Assembly: GCA_010015675.1 (NCBI GenBank) | Contig: ML976979.1 | Coordinates: forward strand, 1,023,653 to 1,087,652 | DNA: 64,000 nucleotides | DNA from: Byssothecium circinans | Taxonomy: Eukaryota; Ascomycota; Dothideomycetes; Pleosporales; Massarinaceae | Reading direction: 5' to 3' | Shown: piece after piece, positions 34,260 through 44,585 of the stretch | How positions within the stretch are numbered: position 1 is the first letter of the stretch | How the letters are laid out: every line of letters starts with the position of its first letter | Made by a program: the position numbers and the translations under genes | The notes under the pieces: model-generated | Seen by the model: only the letters and a program-made list of their open reading frames with translations | Databases searched by the model: none | What the model was told of the DNA's origin: nothing

Positions 34260-35367
34260 CTAGCGCCAATACACTGGAGCCCTGGCCTTCGCAACCAACG
34301 CCGCGCGATCCAGCGCCTCCACAACATCCCCAGGCAATGGTCCCTTCTCAAGATCTCTCAAATTCCCTTCCAGCTGCTCAAAGTTACTCACACCGATAAT
34401 AACGCCGTCCTTACCGCCTTTGCCTCTCGATTTGGTGTCCAGTGCTGAATGGTGTATGTTCCACCTCAATGCCGTTTCCAGCATCGTCAGATTATGCTTC
34501 TGCGTCGCCTCCTCGATGATCTGAAGAGCCTGCATATAGGCATTGTTAAGGAAGCGCTCACGGTATAAACTACCCCATTGGTACGAATCCGCGAATCGAC
34601 CGGTCGTGGGTGCTAGGTCTGCGGATTTAATCTTGCCCGAGAAAAGGCCTCCTGCTAGTGGGTTGTACACTACAAGCTCGAGGCCGTATTTCCGGCAACA
34701 TGGGATGAGCTCTGACTCGATTTCTCTTGCTGCATGTTTTCTCAGCTCTGAACGTTTGTGAGTGGAGGGGTAGACTTACTGAGCGCATTGTACATGGCTT
34801 GATAGATAGTCGGTTTCACCCACCCACGCTCCTTCGCGATATTATATATCTCGGCGACCTCCCAAGACGGATAATTCGAGAGCCCGAGTTGCTTGAACTT
34901 TCCTTCCTGGTACAGCCTGTTTACTTCGGCGAGTGTGTCTTCGAAAGGCACGGTGCGATCTGGCGCATGCAGGTAGAAGATGTCCACCTGATCGGTGTCC
35001 AGTTCGGTTAAGGAGATGGTGAAGTGTTTGCGTAATTGCGTCGGTTCATGCCAACCTTTCCCTTCGGGAAACACTTTGGTCGCTAGCTTTAACCCACGTG
35101 ACTTCCAGTTTGCCTGGCGCGTCCATGCTTCTTGCTTGCCGTTGACGTACATGCGTGCGGTGTCGACTTCATTGTAGCCTTGTGATTGGAAGTAATCGAG
35201 GTGGCGGTTGAATTCTTCGAGGGTGAGGATGCGGGATCCTGCTTCGTCGTCGGGACCTGTGCTTCGTCAGTGTTGAATGCTTTAGAGGGTGATAGGGATT
35301 GAGCGGACTTACCATAGGTCATCAATCCGAGGATGACACGCTCTTTGGTTGATGCGCTTGACGCCAT
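34260..35367 (-). CDS. aldo-keto reductase, AKR7-like (aflatoxin aldehyde reductase type), 333 aa
   Basis: Three exons, 35367-35313, 35256-34780 and 34729-34260, with 56-nt and 50-nt GTAAGT introns, give 333 aa. AKR landmarks: VILGLMTYG at the N-terminus, the catalytic Asp and Tyr in EVDTARMYVNGKQE, Lys in LATKVFPEGKGW, His in VDIFYLHAPD, then the NADPH-binding barrel end (YNPLAGGLFSGK, GVIIGVSNFEQLEGNL). The layout and the C-terminal VYWR are typical of AKR7/YakC-like reductases that reduce aldehydes and dialdehydes with NADPH in the cytosol. It is divergent from the SDR gene at 35912, with 544 bp between start codons. The substrate is unknown. Confidence 0.88.
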
Positions 35368-35911
35368 TTTGGAGACTTCTCGGAGACGCAAACAACGGAG
35401 TTGTCGTGATACCCTTCAGAAATCGAAACGTCGCTTGTGTGGGGAGCGTATTGTCGAGATAAGTTGCTCGCAACTGTAAACGTAAACCTTTCCGACCCCG
35501 ACTTAGATGCAGAGACGATATAACATGAACATCTTTTCTCTTCGGTAATTGTGTATATATCCGTGTATTGCCTTGAACACGCGATGACCAATCGCATCGC
35601 ATCGTTTCCCACTACTGCGTCCAGCTCCCCCGCCAGAAGTAAAGCTCACTAAGATGGCTATCACCATACAGGACCATTTACAAATCGGCGGCCTTACTTT
35701 GGTGATTACAGGTTTAGAGCTAGCTACTGCTTTCCACTGTTGATACGTAATCTGCCTTAGCGTCGATGGAAAGTTGGGTGATTCTTGGGACGCTACGGCA
35801 AGCTCAAAGAACACTGCATAGTACTGCATTCCGTATCGAGTTATAACTGCCCTTACCTATCTTCTACTCCTTTGAGGAAGCGTTATCGTAAAGTAACCGT
35901 ATTTCCTCAAA
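35368..35911. promoter_or_regulatory. shared divergent promoter of AKR and SDR genes
   Basis: This is 544 bp between two divergent oxidoreductase start codons with no gene inside. A shared control region is plausible from the geometry; no specific binding site could be assigned. Confidence 0.45.
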
Positions 35912-36857
35912 ATGGCCGCAAAATTCCAAGACCAAGTCGTCCTGATTACAGGAGCAGCAAGTGGAATCGGGTACGTAGAACCCCTCTTCCCCTCACTCCC
36001 CCTCCCATGATTTTGGACCAAAATCGCAGATTGCTGAACAAACAGCCGCGCCACTACACTCAAACTAGCCACCCTTGGTGCCTCCCTCGCCCTCTGCGAC
36101 ATCAATGACACGGCGCTCTCCACGCTCTCATCCTCACTTCCCTCCCAAACCCCAGCACTAACCCAAAAAGTCGACGTCAGCTCCGAAGAAGACGTGAAAT
36201 CATTCGTCTCCGCCACCGTCGCCAAATTCGGTCGCCTAGACCATGTCTTCAACTGCGCGGGCGTCAATCCAACCAACATCCCTTTCCAAGAAACGACTCT
36301 GGAGTACTGGAACAGGCAGGTGGATGTGAACTTGAAAGGCGTTCTCCTGGTCACGAGGGAGAGTTTGAAGCATTTGCAGAGAGGTGCTAGTATTGTTACT
36401 GTGAGCAGTATGTCTGGATCGAGGGGGACTGCGCTTCAGGGCGTGTACAGTGCGTTATTCCCCGATATAGCTTCGACAATGAGAATCCAAGAGCTCACTG
36501 ATCTGAATGTACCTTGACTAGACACTACCAAGCACGGCGTCATAGGCATGATGAAGAGCGTGGCGCTCGAAGTCGGTTCAAGAGGGATCCGTGCGAATTG
36601 CGTTGCGCCGGGCTATATTAACACGCCTACTAACTCCGGGATCGTGACTGGAGGCGAGATTGTGGAGAAGTGGGCAAAAGCGTAAGTTCAGATTGCTTCT
36701 CACGTGAAAGTTATCGAAGGCTGACAGAAGCAGGTGCGCGTTGGAGAGGTGGGGAACGCCTGAGGATGTTGCGGATGTAGTCATCTTCTTGTTCTCCGAG
36801 GAAGCGAGGTATGTTAGTGGTGCTGTGTATGAAGTCGATGGAGCTGTCCGTTGGTGA
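35912..36857 (+). CDS. short-chain dehydrogenase/reductase, 248 aa
   Basis: Four exons, 35912-35970, 36046-36449, 36522-36681 and 36734-36857, give 248 aa. Classical SDR motifs are present: the cofactor motif TGAASGIG (residues 13-20), CDIND at the end of beta-3 (acidic residue, suggesting NAD preference), NCAG in place of NNAG, catalytic Ser in VSSMSGSRG, and catalytic YNTTK, whose Tyr and Lys are split by intron 2. A PGYINTP segment and the C-terminal [11 protein letters not shown] end complete the fold. The length is typical. It lies divergent from an aldo-keto reductase, so both may act on related carbonyl substrates; this is inference from position. Confidence 0.9.
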
Positions 36858-38107
36858 TGGAGGGAAGGGGAATGAGGGAATTACAGATAGAGACGCTTTG
36901 GAGAGTGATTTTCTCCCCTACCACCTTTCGTGTCGGGTGAAGTTCTAACGGACTATTCTTAGGCTACGGGATCGTGGGTATCAACTCCCGGTGCTCCAAC
37001 AATGCTCTCTCCCCATCTAATTCTCTTTCGTGAAATTTTGCAGGCCTTTCCAACTACAGATCCGGAAGTGTATTGTCACGTGACAAAGATAAGCCCGCGG
37101 GTCCGCAAGCCAAGGCCTTACTTTTAAATGGCTGGTGTTTCTATCACGCTAGCACCTTCTCCTATCATCGTTAAACATTACATCCATCTCTATAATATGG
37201 AACCAGCAGATATAGCGACTATCCAGGTGTTCATATGTTGTGGCAGAGACTAGAGACCACTGCTACCTATGGTACTGCACATCCTCACGAGGTCAACGAT
37301 CTTAACAACGACGAACGTCCCAGCTTGACACATACATCTCCGCCGCATAATCCTTCCCCTCCCATCTCCAAGAACTCGCACCAAACATAGCGATCGCCAT
37401 GTTTCAAAACACAAACCCCTGGACTCGTTTCCCCAACATCACGCTCTAATTGGCCAGCGCATTCACCTCAACACACAACCCCTTCCGCCAATTTCCGCAC
37501 GCCCTACCCAACTCCTCATTCCACGGCATGAAGCTCGATCCGCGCCAGCCATATTTCACAACACGGGCTTTGCTCGACGCTTAGGGCTGTAGATGACCTC
37601 ACGGGTACCCCGGAAGGAGATTGGCGGGGGATCCACTGGTGGTTGGATGCTCTCGATGGATTTATACTGAGCTCTACTCCAGCCTCCTGGTACTTCCACC
37701 TTTACTCCGTACTGCATCTACCGCTGCACGGTGAAGTCGACGTATTTTCTGGGTCTTTCTGGATCCTGTCCATTCTTTTTTCTCTGTATTTATCGCGTTG
37801 TCGGGTCCAACCACCAGTGTCACTTCCTACACTACCTTCACGCACCCTTCTATGCAACGGGTTTATTTATTACGCAAATTATCGAAAAGTTGGTTACACA
37901 CTGTGTAACTACTAGGTACGTTTTCTCTTACTTCACTTTTACTTCACCTTTCCTCAACCCCTCGTCACAGCTGCGGCGTATTAATATAATATAAAACAAT
38001 CAGCGGATAAAATCCCGACCACCACCTACTTCTGCCAACTACCTATTCCCCATCTCAACAACACCTAGCGACATCCCTACCATCACATATCCGAAACACA
38101 CAAAAAC
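36858..38107. other. intergenic with possible decayed minus-strand coding remnant
   Basis: No intact gene is present in this 1.25 kb. On the minus strand about 37580-37260 short stretches look coding (YGWRGSSFMPWNEELGRACG, then in another frame MFGASSWRWEGKDYAAEMY), broken by stops and frame changes. This could be a relic of an enzyme gene I cannot name. The segment 37950-38107 should be the promoter of the secreted-protein gene. Confidence 0.3.
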
Positions 38108-38914
38108 ATGCGCGCCAGCATCATCTTCAGCGCTCTCGCGGCTACGGCCTCCGCGGCCCCTCTCGCCCTGCGATACGCTTGGGCGCCTCTACCCGGCACG
38201 AAGGCGACATGTGGCGACCGCGAGAAGTACATGTCACTCGTCATCGGACCCGAGAACGCTCAATCTATCCTCAAGCATTCCTGTGCTGCTTTCATGCCGC
38301 CTTGCGCCTACCCGGCTGAGAACAACCTCGACCCCAACACGGTCTGCACTGCCGTCGATACGTACCCGCTCGACGGCCCCAAGAACGTGACGCTTCCCGT
38401 TCTTGTTGAGAGCGGGGGCCACAAGCTTAGCAAGTGGGGTGTCAACTGTAAGCCGTCTTCATTCATTCATTCATTCATTCATTCATTCATTCATTCATTC
38501 ATTCATTCATTCATTCATTCATTCATTCATTCATTCATTCATTCATTCATTCNNNNNNNNNNCATTCATTCATTCATTCATTCATTCATTCATTCATTCA
38601 TTCATTCATTCATTCATTCATTCATTCATTCATTCATTCATTCATTCATTCATTCATCCATGTTTGGAATTATACTAATTTGGGATACAGTCTTCGTGGT
38701 CCCCAAGACGCAAGAGGGAGGTATCCCAGTGCAATGGACGGCTGAGGATTGCGAGGGCTACATCAACGAACTCGTCTCGCAGACTGATCCTAACGGCTGC
38801 ATGATTCCGGGAACGGGACCGGGGGCTGGCAACTTGACTGTTGGCGCTCCAACGGATGGCACTACGAACTCTCTGACGGGCACGATCGTTGGCGCAAAGT
38901 TTGTGGAGAAGTAG
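38108..38914 (+). CDS. small secreted six-cysteine protein (effector-like), 187 aa
   Basis: Two exons, 38108-38447 and 38691-38914, joined across an intron (GTAAGC...CTAAT...CAG) give 187 aa. Residues 1-17 are a signal peptide (MRASIIFSALAATASAA). The mature part has six cysteines (ATCGD, HSCAA, PPCAY, NTVCT, EDCEG, NGCMI), enough for three disulfides, and likely N-glycosylation sites (KNVT, GNLT). It has no transmembrane segment and no recognised catalytic domain. Size and cysteine content are typical of apoplastic proteins or candidate effectors of plant-associated fungi; that role is inferred. The intron is abnormally long because of a CATT microsatellite with a 10-N gap. Reading through it unspliced gives a spurious Ile-His-Ser-Phe polymer. 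Confidence 0.78.
   Translation: MRASIIFSALAATASAAPLALRYAWAPLPGTKATCGDREKYMSLVIGPENAQSILKHSCAAFMPPCAYPAENNLDPNTVCTAVDTYPLDGPKNVTLPVLVESGGHKLSKWGVNCKPSSFIHSFIHSFIHSFIHSFIHSFIHSFIHSFIXXXXIHSFIHSFIHSFIHSFIHSFIHSFIHSFIHSSMFGIILIWDTVFVVPKTQEGGIPVQWTAEDCEGYINELVSQTDPNGCMIPGTGPGAGNLTVGAPTDGTTNSLTGTIVGAKFVEK
38460..38656. repeat. CATT tetranucleotide microsatellite inside an intron, with 10-N gap
   Basis: Near-perfect tandem CATT/ATTC units fill 38460-38656, interrupted by ten Ns at 38553-38562. The gap shows that the assembler could not span the repeat, so the true length is unknown. The whole array lies inside the 38448-38690 intron of the secreted-protein gene, before the CTAAT branch site and CAG acceptor. 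Confidence 0.97.
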
Positions 38915-39723
38915 GGAAAATGACGGGTTCTGCGGGTGATGTGACGACTTCCTTCGTCATGAGCAGCGGTCGGTGGTTAAAATGGATCGGAAATGGGGAA
39001 TTAGGGGCCATGATCAACACCGAGCTTTTGGAGTTCTGGTGATATTGGGGGTCTTGATATGCGAATCTCGGGATCTCTCATCCTACTTTCTATCATCTAC
39101 TTTTTTATATTTCCTTTTCTGCTTTCCTTCTTGTCCATGATTCAAAAAGGCCGGACTGGTTCCCGCATTCTCGAAAGCTTTCCTTCTTCTCGAGCTTTTC
39201 TGTATATGCATGGGCGAAATGTTCTCGTCTGTGAAATCCACATGTCACATCTCGCCAGCTCCGCTCAGTCCCCATCACATATCTCTTAGCTTGACACTGG
39301 CACAGGACACCGTCTCCGCTTCCCGAATTTGCGGACCAGACTTTGACAAACCCCACGGAACCAACAGGATGGCTAGAGAAAGGAGCCTGAGAAGGCTAGT
39401 TCTCCCAGGCAACAACTAGTGCGTGGTATACTGAGTAAGAGCAGGGCCTTGGAAGTGTTCTGTATCTACTTCGCACAGTAAAGAGCCGAAACACATCACC
39501 AAGCGCATATCTCAAGGTGCCGTTCGTCGCAAACCGCCGATGCTCCACCCAAAGGCCCGTATACAACGACCACGCACAAACACTGCAGAGATATTCACAC
39601 CTCAAGCCCGTCACTTCTCTATTTACCAAGTCAAGTTCGACACACAGTCAATATTCATTCTCAACATATACTACACTAAACACCTTTACGCCACCCACCA
39701 CTCCACCACCCAAAACCCCTCCC
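38915..39723. other. convergent intergenic, no gene seen
   Basis: The 809-bp gap between the convergent secreted-protein and DHA1 transporter genes has no convincing gene. Frames that overlap the transporter 3' end are antisense shadows caused by its C/A-rich complement. Confidence 0.5.
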
Positions 39724-41493
39724 CTACCCCAACGCCTCCACCATCCTCCCCCTCCACTTCGCCCCAAACCTCTGCATCGCCCAAATACACAGCACCCCAC
39801 TCCCCACACACCACACCCCCAAAACCGTCATAACCCAACCATTCCCCACCGCCCTAATAACCGGCTCCGCCACCACCGCGCCCGTAAAACTAAATATATT
39901 CCTCAAGAAATTATTAATCGCGATACCCGCCGACGCGCGCTTCGGCATGAACTCGGTAAGCATCGTAGTAGCGACCGCGAAAATAAGCATGGAGCCGATG
40001 CCGAAGAAGAAATTCGCTATCATGGGGACGAGCCAGAAGACGCCGTGTTGCACGCTCCAGCCGTACCAGATCAAGGCGCCCGGGTACAGGATGGCGGCGA
40101 GCCAGGCGTTTTCCTTCATGCGGTCTTCGGGGCGCAGGACGAGTTTGCCGCCGGCGTCGTAGCGGCCCGCTTTGCGCGCTTCGCGGAGCATGATGCGGTC
40201 GATCCAGCGGCCGCCGAAGAGCGAGGCGATGAGGTAGCCTAGCGAGCCTGGGATGTAGAGCAGGCCGAGGATGAGGGTGGAGAAGTTGTAGGGTGCCACG
40301 GCGAAGGTGGCTTGGATGGAGATGTTGAGGATGTAGAGCGTGCCGAAGGTTATGCTGGCGTAGTAGACGGTTAGGGCGACTGGGGGGTAGCGGAGCCAGG
40401 TTAGGATGATGAGCGGGTCGATGAAGATGCGTCGGGCGGTTTGGGCGATGGATTTGGATTTTTGCTGTACGGATTGGCGGGTTGAGACGCGGGTTAGTTC
40501 GGGTCTGGTGGTGTCTTTTTCGGTTGGTTGGGTAGGAGGAGGGGATGGTTGCTTGGAGCGTAGGGTTTCTGGTAAGGCGAAGATGATGCCGATGAGGGTG
40601 ACGCCGCCGTAGATGGCGAGAAACCACTGCGTACTTCTCCATCCCAGCGTCTTTCCGAGGATACCGCCTATAATAGGGCCCAACAGAGGTCCACATAGAG
40701 GTCCCATGTAGAATAAACCCATAGCACGTCCGCGATCTTTCGACTCCCACATATCTGCCACGCTTCCCGCGCCCACGGCTTGAACACTGGCTGCTGCTCC
40801 GCCAGAGAGCATCCGCACGACGATCAACATGATGATGTTCGTGGCGACAGCTGAAAGGATGGCAAAGAATGTAAATAGCCCAAACGAGACGATGTATATG
40901 GTTCGTCTCCCTACGGTCTCTGAAAACGACGACCACCAGAGCGGGAAAATGGACATGCTGAGCATGTACGTGGCGACGCTTAAGTTAGCCACTGTGGACG
41001 ACGCTCCAAAGTCCTTTGCAATGTCTTGAAGCACCGGCATGTTGATCGCCGAGCCCATGGGTGCTGCCATGGCGCAGAAAGCCACGATGGTCGTGATGAG
41101 CCATTTCGTTCTCCGCGCGTAGTGGTAGCTGTTTTCGACTTCTGGGATAAGCGTGAAGCGGCTAAAAAGGCCTCTTCTTTTCCGTCGTTCTATGACCACT
41201 GCATCGGGCGAGACTGATATCGATCGTGCAAGCGTTGCTGGCCGTGGGTTTGTTGATGATGCGTCATTTTCAACGTCGTGCTCGGATATTGTGGAGGCAT
41301 GCGAGGGTGCTATAGATATGTCGTCGTCTTTCGATGATGTATTTTTCACCTCTTTCTCTGTGCTCGCAGTACCCGGTTCCACTGACTCGACGGTCGCACC
41401 GGATGATCGACCATATATCGGAGTTCCTGTCGCTGATGTCTTTTCAGGCTTCGACATGATGCCCTGAAATAACCCGAACTCGACGGATCCCAA
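39724..41493 (-). CDS. MFS transporter, DHA1 family (drug/polyamine:H+ antiporter type), 589 aa
   Basis: An intronless frame from ATG 41493; a second ATG at 41457 (residue 13) is also a plausible start. A Ser/Thr-rich cytosolic N-terminus of about 125 residues is followed by twelve probable membrane segments. The first begins at about residue 129 (WLITTIVAFCAMAAPMGSAI), the loop 2-3 motif reads SETVGRRTIY (MFS motif A type), and motif C-like YMGPLCGPLLGPIIGG marks DHA1 antiporters. A central cytosolic loop of about 60 residues contains SKQPSPPPTQPTEKD and a basic stretch. The second half includes GGRWIDRIMLREARK and TEFMPKRASAGIAINNF, resembling QDR/TPO-type exporters. It probably sits in the plasma membrane and exports drugs, polyamines or a metabolite; the substrate cannot be told. 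Confidence 0.9.
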   Translation of the reverse strand: MGSVEFGLFQGIMSKPEKTSATGTPIYGRSSGATVESVEPGTASTEKEVKNTSSKDDDISIAPSHASTISEHDVENDASSTNPRPATLARSISVSPDAVVIERRKRRGLFSRFTLIPEVENSYHYARRTKWLITTIVAFCAMAAPMGSAINMPVLQDIAKDFGASSTVANLSVATYMLSMSIFPLWWSSFSETVGRRTIYIVSFGLFTFFAILSAVATNIIMLIVVRMLSGGAAASVQAVGAGSVADMWESKDRGRAMGLFYMGPLCGPLLGPIIGGILGKTLGWRSTQWFLAIYGGVTLIGIIFALPETLRSKQPSPPPTQPTEKDTTRPELTRVSTRQSVQQKSKSIAQTARRIFIDPLIILTWLRYPPVALTVYYASITFGTLYILNISIQATFAVAPYNFSTLILGLLYIPGSLGYLIASLFGGRWIDRIMLREARKAGRYDAGGKLVLRPEDRMKENAWLAAILYPGALIWYGWSVQHGVFWLVPMIANFFFGIGSMLIFAVATTMLTEFMPKRASAGIAINNFLRNIFSFTGAVVAEPVIRAVGNGWVMTVLGVWCVGSGVLCIWAMQRFGAKWRGRMVEALG

Positions 41494-41628
41494 GCGGTAG
41501 ATATGTAATTGTGGGCGTCTTATCCGGATTTTTCACTCGCTTTTCCGGCGTGCATTATTCCCGCTTTCACCGCATGCAACCTCGGTCTTAAAGGACTGAT
41601 TAGTCGGGCATATCCTTCTCTTACCGCA

Positions 41629-42097
41629 CGTAAAGATTGTGAGCCTAGGATTAATAAATCGGTGTTTTAGTTAAACGCCCAGTCTAGGTGGGCCGAGGCC
41701 GAGGCCGCGGCCGAAGCCGCCGGAGATGCCAGAAGGGCGTTTTTGTATAGAGAAAGTGGTTGTTTTGCATTCCAGAGGGTTTAACGCGTAGGGTGAGACT
41801 GCTGGAGGTGCTAGAAGGGCGTTTTTTATATAGAGAAAGCAGTAGTTTTGCATTCTAGAGGGTTTAACGCGTAGGGTGGCCTCTAAGGAGCCTTATACTA
41901 TTAGTGTGTACAAGCCTAAGCGCTGCTAGATAACAGATTTTTCACATTACTAAGGACTGCTAACCAAAATAGTAATCTAGGTCATCTAAATACGCCCCCG
42001 GGAAATACGCCCAGGCTCTCTATTACGCCCAGTCCCCAAGGCGTCTCAAAACAACCGAACTGGTTAAACGCCCAGGGCGTAATACACAATCTTTACG
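41629..42097. mobile_element. candidate MITE with 13-bp terminal inverted repeats
   Basis: CGTAAAGATTGTG at 41629-41641 is repeated in perfect inversion at 42085-42097, enclosing 469 bp without coding capacity. Both ends sit next to a TACCG-like phrase, so the true inverted repeat may be a little longer. TTAAACGCCCAG occurs near both ends in direct orientation (41672 and 42064), and internal tandem repeats follow. It looks like a non-autonomous DNA transposon; a target-site duplication could not be defined. Confidence 0.5.
41716..41878. repeat. 82-bp tandem duplication inside the MITE candidate
   Basis: Two diverged copies with a period of 82 bp share AGAAGGGCGTTTTT (41731 and 41813), a TAGAGAAAG phrase, TTTTGCATTC and AGAGGGTTTAACGCGTAGGG. 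Differences are mostly C/T and G/A changes, compatible with RIP or simple decay. Confidence 0.75.
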
Positions 42098-42593
42098 GTA
42101 GGTTGATGTCAGATGGAGGAAGGAATTGCGGGGTAAGCATATAAGACGCCATCTTGCGTCTTCTGCGCTTGAGGGAATTGAATGGGCGAGGCTTCCTCTC
42201 CCTGCAAGGTACCGGACACAACCCAGGTGGGCGACTATTCTGCCGCCGCTTACCGCCGCGGAACCGGGCCGCGTACGGATCGATCCCATCGCGGGGTAGA
42301 CGGAGCCCGTATCTTGCTATGAGCCATAACCGATCTTGATGGTGTATTGAAAGAAGAAACTGAGAAAGGAGACGTGGACGGAAAAAGATGGAGATAGATA
42401 TAGGCATAAAGATAGAAGTTTATTATGAAGAACTTGAACACCACAAGAACCCCGCCTCTAGGTCAACGACGTAACACATCTCGGAGTTGAATCCTAGTCA
42501 CCGTATTCGTCCCGCTTAGCCTTCACCTCAATCCCAATTCCCCCACAATCACCATCCCATCTTAATTGCTCATAAGCCCTCTCCAACACCACA

Positions 42594-43498
42594 ATGTCAA
42601 GCGCTCCAGCTCCCTCACAAAATCAAGACCGCCTCCGCGCCCATTTCGCTGGCCATGACGCCTCCGCACATCCACAGCGCTGGGACGAGCTCTGGCAAAA
42701 AGGCGACTTCATCCCTTGGGACCGCGGCCACGCCAATCCCGCACTCATCGACGCCTTGAATCAGCGTAGCGACCTCTTCCCCTCTCCAATTTCCCAATCC
42801 GATGGAAAGCGGAAGCGCGCGCTGGTGCCAGGCTGTGGGATAGGATACGATGTAGCCTTGTTTGCGGCGCATGGCTATGATGCGTACGGGCTTGAAGTTA
42901 GCGCGAGTGCTGTCAAGGCTGCGAAAGAGTACTTGAAGGATGTAGGGGAGGGACCGTTGGAGGGCGAGTATAAGGTTAAGGATGCGAAGGTGGGTGTTGG
43001 GAAGAAGGACTGTGTGTTGGGGGATTTCTTCGACGATGCATGGTTAGATGGCGTTGGGGGGCGAGGGGAGGGGTTCGATGTGATATATGACAATACTGTG
43101 GGTTTTTCTTGGTTGTCTGGGTATACATGGAGGAATACTGATTATTGATGCAGTTCCTATGCGCTCTCGAGCCTTCGTTGCGCCCTCGCTGGGCTGCCCG
43201 GATGGCGCACCTACTCGCTCCTACTGGCGTGCTCATCTGCCTCGAATTCCCCACGCATAAACCCCCATCCTCGGGTGGCCCGCCGTATTCACTCCCCTCG
43301 CTGGTGCACGAAGAATTGCTCAAACGACCGGGTGAGGAGATATCGTATGATGATACTGGCAAAGTTGTGCAGACGGATCGAGCAGAGGGCAAAGATGCGC
43401 TGGTAAAGGTCGCACATTGGACGCCGGAAAGGACGGTACCAGTAGGAATCGTCAAGGGCGTGGTGACAGACCGCGTGAGTGTGTGGCGACATAAGTAG
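42594..43498 (+). CDS. thiopurine/thiol S-methyltransferase family protein, 282 aa
   Basis: Two exons, 42594-43097 and 43154-43498, with a 56-nt intron (GTGGGT...CAG) in phase 0. The TPMT-like Rossmann methyltransferase is marked by RWDELWQKGDFIPWDRGHANPA at about residues 28-49, the SAM-binding motif ALVPGCGIGYDVALFAAHGY near residue 80, the acidic EVSAS segment, a FDVIYDNT/FLCALEP segment spanning the intron, and RPRWAARMAHLLAPTGVLIC. Fungal members methylate small thiols or halides with S-adenosylmethionine in the cytosol; the natural substrate is not known. Its stop codon lies 23 bp from that of the OTU gene on the opposite strand. Confidence 0.88.
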
Positions 43499-43521
43499 TC
43501 TTCTCTGTGGTATAGTACTGT

Positions 43522-44454
43522 TCAAGGCGTCTTTCGCAACGAGTTGTAATGCTCGCCCAAGCCGTGACTGTGCCGGTAATAGCCCAGCCAAATCTCCTTT
43601 GTCGCATCTTCACCCTCGCTAGGCGTGATCTTGTCCACTCTGCCATCGCCATGCAACACGTTGATAGTGACACCATATGTCTTCGCCAACGCCATGAGCT
43701 CCATATGCCCGCCCCATTCCCCCGTCTCCCTAATCTTAGCCAAGTACTCCCCAAGCGGCTCTTCCATGAAGCCAGCAAAATCTTCCGGATTCTGCTCAAT
43801 CCACTCTGCTGCCGCATACCTCACCTTCTTGTAATCTGGCAGCGTGTCCTCCTCGATAGCCTTGACTTGTATCCGCGGCTTGAGCCCCAGTTCCCGCGTC
43901 TGCATCTGATCTGCCACGGCCGCATACAGACAATGCCCATCTGCGCGTATCTCCTTGCACTGTAGCCCGTGTTTGGAAAAATGCTGCTCCATGCGCTTGC
44001 GTTCCTGCTCGCGGAGGTCAGGCATGTTGGCGGCTTCTTCCTTTGCCTGAGCAACGAGGGCATCGTGTTCGGCGGCGCGGCGTGCGAGACGTGCTTTTGC
44101 GCGATTCAGTTTCTTGCGTGGGCCGTCGCCGTTTTGCTGCTTCTCATCCTTTGAATCGTCCGTCGATAGGTTCCCTGTCTGTTCTTCTACATGTTCAGGT
44201 TCCGCCTCAGCTTCAGCCTCAGCTTCAGCCTCAGACTTTTCCTCTTCAGAGCCGACTCCCTTGTTATGTGTCGCAAGCTCTCGGACCTGCCGCTCCTTGA
44301 GTTCGCGCTCGAGCCGTTCGCATTCGTCGTTGACGCCCTTTCGCGTCTTCTTGGTGGCTTGTTTCTTCTTTTGCGTGATGCGGGAGACGAGGTCGCGCTG
44401 CTCTTTCCGATGGCGGGTTTGGAGGGCTTCGAGGGTCTCGGAGGCATCCGCCAT
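43522..44454 (-). CDS. OTU-domain cysteine protease (OTU2/OTUD6 type deubiquitinase), 310 aa
   Basis: A single exon. ATG 44454 was chosen over an upstream in-frame ATG at 44586 because MADASETLEALQTRHRKEQR matches the start of OTU2-type proteins and gives 310 aa, the usual length. Residues 1-75 form a Lys/Arg-rich coiled coil; an acidic Ala-Glu repeat follows; a second coiled segment ends at about residue 150. The OTU domain has the catalytic Asp and Cys in ADGHCLYAAV (about residue 170) and the His in GLGEHYNSL (about residue 302). Such enzymes cleave ubiquitin chains and in yeast act on ribosomes. The gene converges closely on the methyltransferase gene. Confidence 0.92.
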   Translation of the reverse strand: MADASETLEALQTRHRKEQRDLVSRITQKKKQATKKTRKGVNDECERLERELKERQVRELATHNKGVGSEEEKSEAEAEAEAEAEPEHVEEQTGNLSTDDSKDEKQQNGDGPRKKLNRAKARLARRAAEHDALVAQAKEEAANMPDLREQERKRMEQHFSKHGLQCKEIRADGHCLYAAVADQMQTRELGLKPRIQVKAIEEDTLPDYKKVRYAAAEWIEQNPEDFAGFMEEPLGEYLAKIRETGEWGGHMELMALAKTYGVTINVLHGDGRVDKITPSEGEDATKEIWLGYYRHSHGLGEHYNSLRKTP

Positions 44455-44585
44455 GGCGAGGTAGAGGTGCGGGGTGTTTCTGGTGGGGTGAGACAAGTAG
44501 ACGGAATGGGAAAGTTTTACAGGTGCCGCGGAAGAATGTAGGGCCGAAAACGTGATCTTGGACGTCTGAGAAGACTGACTCCTCA

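Noticed and set aside
38403..38678. Ile-His-Ser-Phe repeat protein
   Set aside because: It is the unspliced translation of a CATT microsatellite inside an intron with proper GTAAGC donor, CTAAT branch site and CAG acceptor.
39914..40936. His/Arg-rich minus-strand frame of 340 codons
   Set aside because: It is an alternative frame inside the DHA1 transporter gene, with unnatural Arg/His/Pro content.
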